A stretch of 15,753 nt of DNA from UBA9732 sp963621975 (GTDB taxonomy: Bacteria; Spirochaetota; Spirochaetia; Sphaerochaetales; Sphaerochaetaceae), in NCBI GenBank assembly GCA_963621975.1, contig CAVFGI010000027.1, positions 1 through 15,753 of the forward strand. Reading direction: 5' to 3'. The notes beneath the pieces were generated by a model. The model was not told where the DNA came from. It saw only the letters and a list, made by a program, of their open reading frames with translations, and searched no databases. The position numbers and the translations under genes were made by a program. This document shows positions 1 through 7,314 of this stretch, piece after piece. Every line of letters begins with the position of its first letter. Within the stretch, counting starts at the first letter, position 1.

Positions 1-231
1 GTGTTTCTTTCTCACCGTATTCTGTTCGTCTTCGAATTGACTAGGAAGCCCTCATGCTTCCAAAATAAAAATTTGCAACCAACGGCAAATGCAATCGTTG
101 CAAACCTATCTCTTAACCTTCTCTTCTCTAATATCTCTGTAAAAATCTGTTGCAGCGCTCGTTCTTTTGAGCGTGCCTATGTAAACTACTAGATTCGTTT
201 CAGAGTGTCAACACTTTTTTTTAAAATTTTT
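1..231. other. non-coding stretch with several inverted repeats
   Basis: I find no convincing gene here; the only long open frame lacks a ribosome binding site and its product looks random. The stretch holds a perfect 6-bp stem GGAAGC/GCTTCC at 44-61, 8-bp arms TTTGCAAC/GTTGCAAA at 72-79 and 97-104, an 8-bp stem with one bulge at 152-176 followed on the minus strand by TTTTT (145-141), and a short dyad AGTGT/ACACT at 204-215 followed on the plus strand by eight T. The 152-176 stem could end transcription of the phosphodiesterase gene to its right. A perfect minus-strand TTGACA (206-211) lies 17 bp from a poor -10, TAGTTT (183-188). Whether this is an untranslated region, an RNA gene or remnant DNA cannot be decided from sequence alone. 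Confidence 0.45.
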
Positions 232-1029
232 TCATTTTTCTTTAATAGCTTCTGCAATAAGACAAGGGTCGTTGCCAATAAGACCAAATACCCTCATTCC
301 CTTTTCTCCATTATTGAAAGAAACTAGCCGTTTTGCCTCATCAGCAGAATTAACAGTCCAAGTAATAACTGGGAGATTCCAATGACTAGACAAAAACTTT
401 TCATCTACTTGCGAGTACTGAGGCTTAAGATAAGAACTTCTGCTCACAATATGACCTGCCCCATTCCAAAGCGATCGTGGAACATCATTAGATTTGCAAA
501 AGATATCGGCACAAGGCATGCTATGCTTGCAAAGTCGCCCAAACTTGCCCAATGCAAATGGATTGAAGGAAGATACCAGCACGCTGGATTGCACATTGCA
601 TTTGCGAATCACGTCCAAAGTTTTCTTGCAAAGCTCGCTATTCACCTTGCCAGCTTTCACCTTCAACTCTATATCATATATAAAGCGGTCCCCATACGTG
701 CCCAAAAGCTCTTCCAAAAGAGGAATGCGCGCGCTAGAGAACTCTGCACCCTTGAATAAGCCAACATCAATAGCCTTGAGCTCTGAAAGGGTCAACTCCT
801 CAATCTCCTTATTCACGCCAGCAGTACGCTTAAGAGAAAAATCGTGCGCCACCACCACCTCTCCAGATTTGCACAGATGAACATCCAACTCCACTCCATC
901 CACCTCTGGCTTTTTTGCACACGCCTCAAAAGAAATCATTGTATTTTCAGGATACAGCTGGCTATATCCCCTATGCCCAAAAACCAAAACTTTCCCACTT
1001 TCTCTATTCTTCAAGAAAATCTCATCCAT
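232..1029 (-). CDS. glycerophosphodiester phosphodiesterase (GDPD family, cytosolic)
   Basis: The 265-residue protein is a GDPD-family phosphodiesterase, which splits glycerophosphodiesters from deacylated phospholipids into sn-glycerol-3-phosphate and an alcohol. The family pattern is complete: HRG at 19-21, PENT at 27-30, the metal-binding pair E47 and D49 in VELDV, and the second catalytic histidine H62 in AHD. There is no signal peptide or membrane segment, so it should act in the cytosol like UgpQ rather than periplasmic GlpQ. AGGAGG lies 6-7 nt before the ATG, which fixes the start. Length fits the family (about 240-280). It is transcribed away from the nucleotidyltransferase-like gene across 69 bp. 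The family is sure; the exact substrate is not. Confidence 0.93.
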   Translation of the reverse strand: MDEIFLKNRESGKVLVFGHRGYSQLYPENTMISFEACAKKPEVDGVELDVHLCKSGEVVVAHDFSLKRTAGVNKEIEELTLSELKAIDVGLFKGAEFSSARIPLLEELLGTYGDRFIYDIELKVKAGKVNSELCKKTLDVIRKCNVQSSVLVSSFNPFALGKFGRLCKHSMPCADIFCKSNDVPRSLWNGAGHIVSRSSYLKPQYSQVDEKFLSSHWNLPVITWTVNSADEAKRLVSFNNGEKGMRVFGLIGNDPCLIAEAIKEK

Positions 1030-1098
1030 GGTGAGCCTCCTCGTGAAATCTACTCAAAATCCGCACAAAGGACAACAAAAAATGATATACTCCAAGAC

Positions 1099-1827
1099 AT
1101 GTCAAACACACCCCAATATCTTCAATATTTATATGCCCTCTCTAATCCCGATATTTTTAATTCTTGGATTGAAGACACCAAAGCTCGGATAGAAAACAAC
1201 TTTAATAACCTAGAGAGCATTTCTTGCCTAGTTTTTAACGCAAATCCCTTCACATTAGGCCATGATTATTTTTTATCACTCGCATCAAAGCTCAGTAGTG
1301 CCGTTATAGTATTTGTAATTGAAGGCAAACCAGACTCGGGCTGTAGAGGAAATCACGAAAATACAGAAATAGAAATTCCCTTTAAAGACAGAATAGAACT
1401 CGTAAAAGAAGGAGCAAAAAAATATCCAAATGTTCTTGTTCTGCCAGCAGGTCCAGTTATAGTAGGAAGAAACTCATTTCCCAAAGATTGGAGCACAGAA
1501 GAAAAAGGAAAAGCTCACTTGTACGCGCTGCTTGATTCTCAGCTGTTTTTCCAAGAAATAGCACCAAAACTCAACATAAAAACAAGATTTGTAGGAGATG
1601 AACCCAGAGATGAGTTGTCTGAAATGCATCTTAATGCGCTACGACAAGAAAGCAAACTTGCAAAAATACCACTTAGAGTTGCGGAAAGAAAACGCCTTGG
1701 ATCTAAGTACATCTCTTCATCAATGGTAAGAGAAGCCATATTCCAAGGCGATTGGGAAACAGTGAAAAACACAGTTCCAAGTTTTGTATACGAATACCTT
1801 AAAAGGTTTAGCGAGTCATTGAACTAA
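1099..1827 (+). CDS. citrate lyase ligase-like nucleotidyltransferase (C-terminal domain only)
   Basis: This 242-residue protein resembles the C-terminal adenylyltransferase part of [citrate (pro-3S)-lyase] ligase, CitC. Visible marks are NANPFTLGH at 47-55 (the T/HxGH nucleotide-binding motif), RFVGDEP at 163-169 and ISSSMVR at 205-211 (the ISxxxxR motif). Full CitC is about 350 residues with an N-terminal acetyltransferase-like domain; here only about 40 residues precede the catalytic core. No citD, citE, citF or citX is in the window, so a citrate lyase role is doubtful. The ATG at 1099 is chosen because the frame further left is antisense to the phosphodiesterase gene. No good SD precedes it; an extended -10 (TGATATACT, 1083-1091) ends 7 bp before the ATG, so the mRNA may be leaderless. 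The 3' end overlaps the convergent pgsA-like gene by 20 bp. It could adenylylate or cytidylylate another substrate. Confidence 0.8.
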   Translation: MSNTPQYLQYLYALSNPDIFNSWIEDTKARIENNFNNLESISCLVFNANPFTLGHDYFLSLASKLSSAVIVFVIEGKPDSGCRGNHENTEIEIPFKDRIELVKEGAKKYPNVLVLPAGPVIVGRNSFPKDWSTEEKGKAHLYALLDSQLFFQEIAPKLNIKTRFVGDEPRDELSEMHLNALRQESKLAKIPLRVAERKRLGSKYISSSMVREAIFQGDWETVKNTVPSFVYEYLKRFSESLN

Positions 1828-2404
1828 GAGCTTTGCTATTAATTATACCTTTTATATATATAAGGTAGGAAGCAACGGAGGCAAAAGCAGCTAAAGCGAA
1901 CAAAACATACATTACAGTATTGAACGTTGCAAGAAGCTGTGCATCAATGGCAATTATTTCGCAAACTCTAACGCCAATTCCTAAAACGCTACACAAAGCA
2001 TAAAGACAAGTCTTAGCTTTGCCAAAAATGTTTGCAGCAAGAGCCTTCCCTTTACCCATCATAAGCATTCTAGTAAAAGATTGTGCAAATTCTCTCCAAA
2101 CTATCAGTATAAAAGCCCAAACAGGCATTATTCCACAGGAAAGAAAACAAGTAAAAAATGTAAGATGGCTCATAACATCTGCGAAAGGATCCATCACCTT
2201 TCCAAGGTCTGTAACCAATTTTCTCTTTCTCGCAATTTTTCCATCTAGCAAATCGGTAAGTTCCATAATTCCGTAAATAAGAACTAAAATTACAGAATAT
2301 ACAATTGGAGACATTCCTTTAATTACATCTACAGAAAAGAAAAACAAGAAAAAAAATGGTGCTAAAACCAATCTTGTAACTGTTAATTTATTAGGTAAAT
2401 TCAT
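1808..2404 (-). CDS. pgsA: CDP-alcohol phosphatidyltransferase, probably phosphatidylglycerophosphate synthase
   Basis: The 198-residue membrane protein carries the complete CDP-alcohol phosphatidyltransferase signature D51-x2-D54-G-x2-A-R-x8-G68-x3-D72-x3-D76. These enzymes transfer the phosphatidyl group from CDP-diacylglycerol to an alcohol at the inner membrane. The N-terminal MNLPNKLTVTR and the overall length match PgsA (glycerol-3-phosphate acceptor), but other acceptors, such as inositol phosphate, cannot be excluded. Several hydrophobic segments are seen (about 12-25, 34-48, 82-100, 130-150, 160-185). It begins inside the stop codon of the carboxypeptidase gene (ATGA overlap), with GGAG seven bases before its ATG, so translation is probably coupled. 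It is last in the thrS run; its 3' end overlaps the plus-strand gene by 20 bp, and no intrinsic terminator is visible. Confidence 0.88.
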   Translation of the reverse strand: MNLPNKLTVTRLVLAPFFFLFFFSVDVIKGMSPIVYSVILVLIYGIMELTDLLDGKIARKRKLVTDLGKVMDPFADVMSHLTFFTCFLSCGIMPVWAFILIVWREFAQSFTRMLMMGKGKALAANIFGKAKTCLYALCSVLGIGVRVCEIIAIDAQLLATFNTVMYVLFALAAFASVASYLIYIKGIINSKALSSMTR

Positions 2405-3942
2405 TTTATTACTCCAGAAAAGAGCTTCTCATACTTTTCTTTAAGATAAACATCAAAATAAGAAGCATCAAGTTTTACTCCTGTGACTTTTTCTATTAAG
2501 TCGTTTGCAGGATAAATTGCACCATATTTGTAATATTTATTTGTCAAATAGTCCTTAATTTCATAAAGCTGGCCACTTCTCATAGCAGAATCAACATCAA
2601 GATCTTTTTTCATGTAATTCCAAACATGAGAATTAATTAGATTGCCTAAGGCATATGAAGGGAAGTATCCAAACATACCCCCTGGCCAATGGACATCTTG
2701 CAGAACGCCACTTTGCATATTGTCTGGCTTCTTTCCCAAAAGTTTTAATGACATCTCATTCCAAGCATTAGGAAGGTCAGAAACTGTGAGATTTCCATCA
2801 AAAAGCTCTTTTTCAAGTCTGAATCGTAGAATTATATGAAGTCCGTAGGTAACTTCATCAGCATTGACGCGAATGTCATCGGCCTTAACACGGTTGATGG
2901 CACGCATGAAGGAGGAGAATTCAACTCCCTTGGTTTGGGATGGAAAGTAGTCTTTGAAGATTGGAAAGTAGTGCTCCCAAAATTGCGGACTTCGTGCAAC
3001 TAAGTTTTCCCAGAGCCGGCTTTGGCTTTCGTGAAAAGCCATGTTGACGCCCTCTCCTAGCGAGGTACCCTTAATCCAGCCATTACAAGCGCCCATTTCA
3101 TAGATGGCATGCCCTCCTTCGTGAACTATTGTGAAAAGTTGGGATGTGACGTTTGGGTCTTCGTAGCGCGTGGTAATTCGAATATCGTCAACACCTACTG
3201 TAGAAGTGAATGGATGGGCTACAACACCAATGGTAGAGCGGTCAAATTCAAATCCCATGTCTGTTAGAACCTGATTTGAGAAGGCTTTTTGCTTGTCTAT
3301 ATCGTAGTTTTCATACAAAAAGGCCTCATCTTGCGCTGTCACCTGATTTGGAGATGAAGCTACCTGCTCCATGACGGCCTTGATAGTTTTCTCCATACCG
3401 TCAAAAAGAGTGGCAATCTCTGCAGAGTCAAACCCCATGTCATATTTATACAAAAGAGTGTCGTATAAGCTACGGCCGTTAGAGGAAAGCTGTGCGCTCT
3501 CTTTAACCAAAGCCACAAGACGCTCCAAATAAGGAGCAAATGTCTTGTAGTCTCCATTTTTTCTAGATTCAAACCACTGATTTTGACAATTGTTAGAAGC
3601 CTCACTTAAGGCCTCAACAAGTTCTAAAGGAAGAACAGATTCATCTTCATAAGCCTTTTTGCGCTTACGAATCAAAGCCTTTTGTTCATCAGTGGCGTCA
3701 GTATTAGTAGATTCTAAAACATCTGATAGAACATCAAGAACTTCTTTCATCTTTGGGCCAGCAATAATGTTGTGAACCAAAGATGAAAGATATGCCATTT
3801 GCTTTCCTCTTTCTTCTCCACCCTTCTTGCTCATAACCGTTTCAAAGTCGTAGCCAAGAACGGCATCAATGTGGCTTATGAGAGTTGCCTCTCTGTCCAT
3901 TTTTTCAAGAGAAGCAAAAGCTTCCTGTTCTTTTTTATTCAT
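2401..3942 (-). CDS. M32-family metallocarboxypeptidase (carboxypeptidase Taq)
   Basis: The 513-residue protein is a zinc carboxypeptidase of family M32, which removes C-terminal amino acids from peptides in the cytosol. All the family blocks are present in order: HPF at 243-245, DIRIT from 253, the zinc motif HEGGH at 274-278, HESQSRL at 304-310 supplying the third ligand E305, DDIRVNADE around 355-365, and a C-terminal block with QDVHWPGG. Length is normal (about 500). The ATG at 3942 follows AGGA by seven bases. It lies 36 bp after thrS; a weak extended -10 (TGATATTAT) in that gap could give an internal promoter, but joint transcription with thrS is the simpler view. Its stop codon overlaps the start of the next gene (ATGA). 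I see no signal peptide. Confidence 0.95.
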   Translation of the reverse strand: MNKKEQEAFASLEKMDREATLISHIDAVLGYDFETVMSKKGGEERGKQMAYLSSLVHNIIAGPKMKEVLDVLSDVLESTNTDATDEQKALIRKRKKAYEDESVLPLELVEALSEASNNCQNQWFESRKNGDYKTFAPYLERLVALVKESAQLSSNGRSLYDTLLYKYDMGFDSAEIATLFDGMEKTIKAVMEQVASSPNQVTAQDEAFLYENYDIDKQKAFSNQVLTDMGFEFDRSTIGVVAHPFTSTVGVDDIRITTRYEDPNVTSQLFTIVHEGGHAIYEMGACNGWIKGTSLGEGVNMAFHESQSRLWENLVARSPQFWEHYFPIFKDYFPSQTKGVEFSSFMRAINRVKADDIRVNADEVTYGLHIILRFRLEKELFDGNLTVSDLPNAWNEMSLKLLGKKPDNMQSGVLQDVHWPGGMFGYFPSYALGNLINSHVWNYMKKDLDVDSAMRSGQLYEIKDYLTNKYYKYGAIYPANDLIEKVTGVKLDASYFDVYLKEKYEKLFSGVIK

Positions 3943-3978
3943 TTTAATGTCCTAGTTTTATAATATCATGCAATAAAA

Positions 3979-5727
3979 TTATAGTTGAGCCTTGTCAGCG
4001 ACCATCTTATTGACTTCATCAATGAAAGCCTGAACTTCAAGACCGTTAACTTGTTTTCCACCTCTGTAACGAACAGAAACAAGGTTTCCAGCTTCTTCCT
4101 TCTCTCCAACAATAATTGTGTAAGGAATTTTCATATTAGCAGCAAGTCTAATCTTGTTATTCATTCTATCATCTGAGAGGTCGCTTGAAACTCTAAATCC
4201 AGCATCCTTGAAAGTTTTCTCAAGCTTCTTAGCATAATCAAAGAATTTATCGCCAACAGGAACAATTCTAATCTGTTCAGGTGCCAACCATGGTGGGAAA
4301 GCTCCTGCATAATGCTCCAAGAGAACGCCAAAGAATCTTTCAATAGAACCAAGAAGAGCTCTATGAATCATGTAAGGCCTCTTTTCCACACCGTCTTTAT
4401 CAACAAAGGTAAGCTTGAATCTCTCTGGAAGATTGAAGTCAAACTGAACAGTTGAAAGCTGCCATTCTCTACCAATAGCATCCTTAATCTTTAGGTCAAT
4501 CTTTGGACCATAGAAAGCTCCGCCACCTTCATCAATATCATAAGAAAGACCTTCTTTCTCAACAGCCTTCTTTAGAGCTGCGGTTGCGGCTTCCCACTTT
4601 TCTGGCTCACCAACAGACTTTTCAGGCTTTGTTGAAATGTAAGCATGAATATCTTGGAATCCAAAGGAATGAAGCATATAAAGAGAAAATCTAAGAACTT
4701 CAATAATTTCCTCGTCCATCTGGTCTGGAGTTACAAAGAGGTGGGCATCGTCCTGTGTAAATCCACGAACACGCATGAGACCATGCAAAGCACCAGCCTT
4801 TTCGTATCTGTAAACAGTGCCAAGCTCAGCCCATCTGCAAGGAAGATCTCTATAACTCTTTTTGCTGTTTTGATAAATCATGATATGGAATGGGCAGTTC
4901 ATTGGTTTTGCATAATAGTCAGCCTTATCCATCTCCATTGGAGGATACATGCTATCTTTGTAGAATCCAAGGTGTCCTGAAGTTTCCCACAACCAGCTCT
5001 TTCCAACGTGTGGAGTATAGACCATCTCATAGCCATTCTTGTAATGTTCTTCACGCCAGAAATTTTCAATAATCTGCCTTACTCTAGCCCCCCTTGGATG
5101 CCAATAGACAAGACCAGGCCCTGCTTCTTCATGAAGGCTGAATAAATCTAGTTCTTTTCCAAGTCTTCTATGGTCCCTCTTTTCAACATCCTCAAGATAC
5201 TGAAGATATGCTCTCAAATCTTTTGGATTTGTAAAAGCGGTACCATAAATTCTTGTAAGCATCTGATTGTGCTCATCACCACGCCAATAAGCACCAGCAA
5301 TATTCAACAGTTTAAAGGAATCTGCTCTAAGTTCTTTTGTGGAAGCAACATGTGGGCCCCTGCAAAGGTCTGTGAAATTACCCTGATTATAGACAGTTAC
5401 AGTCTCGCCTTCTGGAATAGCTTCAAGAAGTTCCAACTTAAACTTCTGGTCTTTGAACATCTCTGCAGCCTGTGCACGAGTAACTTCAATTCTCTTGAAC
5501 TCCTTTCCTTGAGCGATGATTTTCTTCATGTTCTCGGTAATTGTTTCAAGATCCTCCGGTGTAAGAGTTCTTGGAAGCTCAAAATCATAATAAAATCCAT
5601 TTTCGATTGAAGGCCCTATTGCAATTTGAGCAGTAGGGAACAACTCAAGAACAGCCTCAGCCATGACATGAGCCATGGAATGTCTGATCATTTTTAGCTT
5701 TTCATCTTGAGAGATCTTTTCTGACAT
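3979..5727 (-). CDS. thrS: threonyl-tRNA synthetase without TGS domain
   Basis: This 582-residue class II synthetase charges tRNA-Thr. It opens directly with the editing domain: H16 and H20 of the HxxxH motif and C122/H126 of CRGPH, which clear mis-charged Ser-tRNA. The catalytic core follows, with MNCPFH and DDAHLF providing zinc ligands and a motif 2 region around RYEKAG, then the C-terminal anticodon-binding domain from about 480. Compared with the 642-residue E. coli enzyme the first 57-60 residues, the TGS domain, are missing. The loss is clean: AGGAGA sits five bases before the ATG and the promoter lies just upstream, so this is not a mis-called start. It is the first gene of a run with the M32 peptidase and pgsA-like genes. 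No T-box leader is visible. Confidence 0.97.
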   Translation of the reverse strand: MSEKISQDEKLKMIRHSMAHVMAEAVLELFPTAQIAIGPSIENGFYYDFELPRTLTPEDLETITENMKKIIAQGKEFKRIEVTRAQAAEMFKDQKFKLELLEAIPEGETVTVYNQGNFTDLCRGPHVASTKELRADSFKLLNIAGAYWRGDEHNQMLTRIYGTAFTNPKDLRAYLQYLEDVEKRDHRRLGKELDLFSLHEEAGPGLVYWHPRGARVRQIIENFWREEHYKNGYEMVYTPHVGKSWLWETSGHLGFYKDSMYPPMEMDKADYYAKPMNCPFHIMIYQNSKKSYRDLPCRWAELGTVYRYEKAGALHGLMRVRGFTQDDAHLFVTPDQMDEEIIEVLRFSLYMLHSFGFQDIHAYISTKPEKSVGEPEKWEAATAALKKAVEKEGLSYDIDEGGGAFYGPKIDLKIKDAIGREWQLSTVQFDFNLPERFKLTFVDKDGVEKRPYMIHRALLGSIERFFGVLLEHYAGAFPPWLAPEQIRIVPVGDKFFDYAKKLEKTFKDAGFRVSSDLSDDRMNNKIRLAANMKIPYTIIVGEKEEAGNLVSVRYRGGKQVNGLEVQAFIDEVNKMVADKAQL

Positions 5728-5754
5728 ATCTATCTCCTGTAATGCTTAATGCAC

Positions 5755-5787
5755 ATTATACAAATCTCGCCTTGGATTGTATTCCAA
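5755..5787 (-). promoter_or_regulatory. candidate thrS promoter with a dyad on the -35
   Basis: A perfect minus-strand TATAAT (5755-5760) lies 17 bp from a weak -35, AATACA (5778-5783). The poor -35 is embedded in an inverted repeat TTGGA-N6-TCCAA (5772-5787). This arrangement suggests a regulator that either replaces -35 contacts or blocks them, but no protein can be named. The predicted 5' leader is about 20 nt and contains the SD. Confidence 0.5.
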
Positions 5788-5818
5788 TGGCATGGGTTTT
5801 TCAATATGCATGCAAGTT

Positions 5819-6700
5819 TCATATTGCCTGCAATACTTTTTCCACCTTTTTAATCTCCACCATAGAAGTAGAAGACCCTGCAAGGAGCGCCACTGTCTCA
5901 TATTTTTTCAATTTTTGCACAAGGTTTTGGTTAATATCCGTCTCATTTTCCACCAAGAACACCGGTTTTCCACTTTTTTCTGCCTTCATGGCCAAATTCT
6001 TGGTGTTTGCACTATTGCGCCCACCAACTACAACGGCACAATCACATTGGCACGCAAGCTCATACCCTGCCTGCTCTCTTTTTTCACAAAGTGGACACGG
6101 AACATTCCCAAAACCGATATTTTTATATTTCTCTTTTAATAAACCTGTTATGGCCTTGTAATCTTCCTTTGAAAACGTGGTCTGAGTCACAACATAAACT
6201 TCTTCTGGTTGTATTTCGTTTGAGTTTACTAAGTTCTTAGCATCTTCTAGGCATGTAAGTAAGATTGTTTTAGCCAAAACCCCTTCTTTTACCTCCACAC
6301 CTTGAAGCCCCACAGTCTCAGCATGACCAGCAATTCCAAGAATGATTATTAACTTTCCTTCTTTTGCAGCCTTTCTTATGGCATTAGCCCCCTTCAAGAC
6401 CGTTGGGCAAGTAGAATCAACCAGTTGAAAATTCGCATCTTGAAAGGCTCTTCTGTCACAATCTCTAATCCCATGAGCCCTAACAAGAGCAACTCCAGGA
6501 GCATTACCAGCTGGAGTTTTAATAGGTTTAAGACCTTTTTCTTCAAAAAAAGAGACTAAGAAATCATTATGTATGAGTTTGCCTAAACTATAGCAGGGAA
6601 GTCCTTTTTCCTTGGCAAGATTAATACACTCTGTTGCATGTTGGATAGTATTAAGAACACCATAACAAAAGCCAATAATGGGACTTTTTTTAACAATCAT
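5819..6700 (-). CDS. ispH: 4-hydroxy-3-methylbut-2-enyl diphosphate reductase
   Basis: IspH (LytB) is the last enzyme of the MEP pathway and reduces HMBPP to IPP and DMAPP with a [4Fe-4S] cluster. Three cluster cysteines are recognisable, numbering from an ATG two codons upstream: C14 in GFCYGV, C100 in STCPTV and C204 in the VPCPLC segment. RAHG at 76-79, GHAE at 128-131, TQTT at 174-177 and the NSANT block are also family marks. I chose the second ATG (6700) because AGGA lies 7 nt before it, whereas the ATG at 6706 is almost fused to the SD. Product length is 293. The terminator behind yajC ends right at this SD, so transcripts that reach ispH from upstream must pass it. No clear terminator follows; the thrS promoter lies just downstream. 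Confidence 0.95.
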   Translation of the reverse strand: MIVKKSPIIGFCYGVLNTIQHATECINLAKEKGLPCYSLGKLIHNDFLVSFFEEKGLKPIKTPAGNAPGVALVRAHGIRDCDRRAFQDANFQLVDSTCPTVLKGANAIRKAAKEGKLIIILGIAGHAETVGLQGVEVKEGVLAKTILLTCLEDAKNLVNSNEIQPEEVYVVTQTTFSKEDYKAITGLLKEKYKNIGFGNVPCPLCEKREQAGYELACQCDCAVVVGGRNSANTKNLAMKAEKSGKPVFLVENETDINQNLVQKLKKYETVALLAGSSTSMVEIKKVEKVLQAI

Positions 6701-6711
6701 AGCCATTTCCT

Positions 6712-6743
6712 AAAAAAAATACTCCCATTTTCTAGGAGTATTT
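6712..6743 (-). terminator. intrinsic terminator after yajC, against the ispH SD
   Basis: On the minus strand a perfect 9-bp stem AAATACTCC/GGAGTATTT with a 9-base loop runs straight into eight T. The T run is followed at once by AGGA, the ispH ribosome binding site. A second, shorter stem ATGAGG/CCTCAT (6746-6766) just precedes it and overlaps the first base of the yajC stop codon. Confidence 0.88.
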
Positions 6744-6765
6744 CTATGAGGCTTTTAAAACCTCA

Positions 6766-7227
6766 TCAGTCTTTCTTTTCTTCTTTTTCTGGTTCAGCCT
6801 TTGGAGCCTCTTCTTTTGGAGCCTCAACCTCAGCTGGCTTCTCTACCTTTTCAACCTTCTCGGCTTTTTCTTTCTTGGAAGATGAGGTTGTTTCTGGCTT
6901 CTTGTCTAGAACCTGAGAGATAGCATTCTTACTAAACTCAATTCTTGTATTATCATCAACCTTAATAATGACAGTACTCTCCTTAACAACAGCAACTGTT
7001 CCTCTAATTCCACCAATTGTAACAACCTTGTCACCCTTTTTCATTGCAGCAAGCATATCACGAGCTTCTTTGTCTCTCTTTTTCTGGGGTCTAATCATCA
7101 AGAAATAGAAAATAAGAATGATGAGACCAAAAGTGATAAGGGTTGTCCACATTGAACCAGCACTTGATGCAGAAGAAGAACTTGTAGTGCTACCGGTAGA
7201 ACCAAGAGCCATTATTAATGAATACAT
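6766..7227 (-). CDS. yajC: Sec translocon accessory protein YajC
   Basis: YajC is a small inner-membrane partner of SecDF in protein export. The 153-residue product has a serine/threonine-rich lead, one membrane segment at about 27-44 and the family motif FLMIRPQKKR just after it, then the compact domain with GDKVVTIGGIRGTV. E. coli YajC is about 110 residues; here a tail of about 45 residues rich in Lys, Glu, Pro and Ala is added, probably disordered. GAGAGG lies seven bases before the ATG. In many bacteria yajC is followed by secD and secF; here it ends at a strong terminator and is followed by ispH, so secDF must be elsewhere. It has its own promoter with a tandem repeat in the leader. Confidence 0.95.
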   Translation of the reverse strand: MYSLIMALGSTGSTTSSSSASSAGSMWTTLITFGLIILIFYFLMIRPQKKRDKEARDMLAAMKKGDKVVTIGGIRGTVAVVKESTVIIKVDDNTRIEFSKNAISQVLDKKPETTSSSKKEKAEKVEKVEKPAEVEAPKEEAPKAEPEKEEKKD

Positions 7228-7250
7228 GTTAAGACCTCTCTTTTATAAAT

Positions 7251-7284
7251 AAGAACGTTTAAGTAAGAACGTTTAAATAAGAAT
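7251..7284. repeat. tandem 14-bp repeat in the yajC leader
   Basis: Two units, AAGAACGTTTAAGT (7251-7264) and AAGAACGTTTAAAT (7265-7278), differ at one base and are followed by a partial third, AAGAAT, that overlaps the -10 of the yajC promoter. Each full unit contains the palindrome AACGTT. This could be a regulator binding site or simple slippage. Confidence 0.75.
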
Positions 7285-7308
7285 ACACAGATGTATAATT
7301 ATTTTCAA
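7280..7308 (-). promoter_or_regulatory. candidate yajC promoter
   Basis: The minus strand shows TTGAAA (7303-7308), a 17-bp spacer and TATTCT (7280-7285). The predicted start at about 7273 leaves a leader of about 45 nt that carries the tandem repeat and the SD. The same -10 word, TATTCT, is used in the argR candidate. Confidence 0.5.
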
Positions 7309-7314
7309 GCGCCT

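Noticed and set aside
1..192. 63-codon open frame on the plus strand at the left edge
   Set aside because: No SD, random-looking product, and the stretch is full of inverted repeats; could at best be a gene fragment cut by the window edge.
1047..1075. Promoter TTGTCC-N17-TAGATT for the phosphodiesterase gene
   Set aside because: The implied transcription start falls inside the AGGAGG SD, so it cannot serve the called start.
844..1098. Upstream extension of the CitC-like frame by 85 codons
   Set aside because: It is antisense to the N-terminal part of the phosphodiesterase gene, shows no acetyltransferase features, and lacks an SD.
5170..5610. 146-codon plus-strand frame inside thrS
   Set aside because: Antisense shadow of a well-conserved gene with no RBS or recognisable motif.
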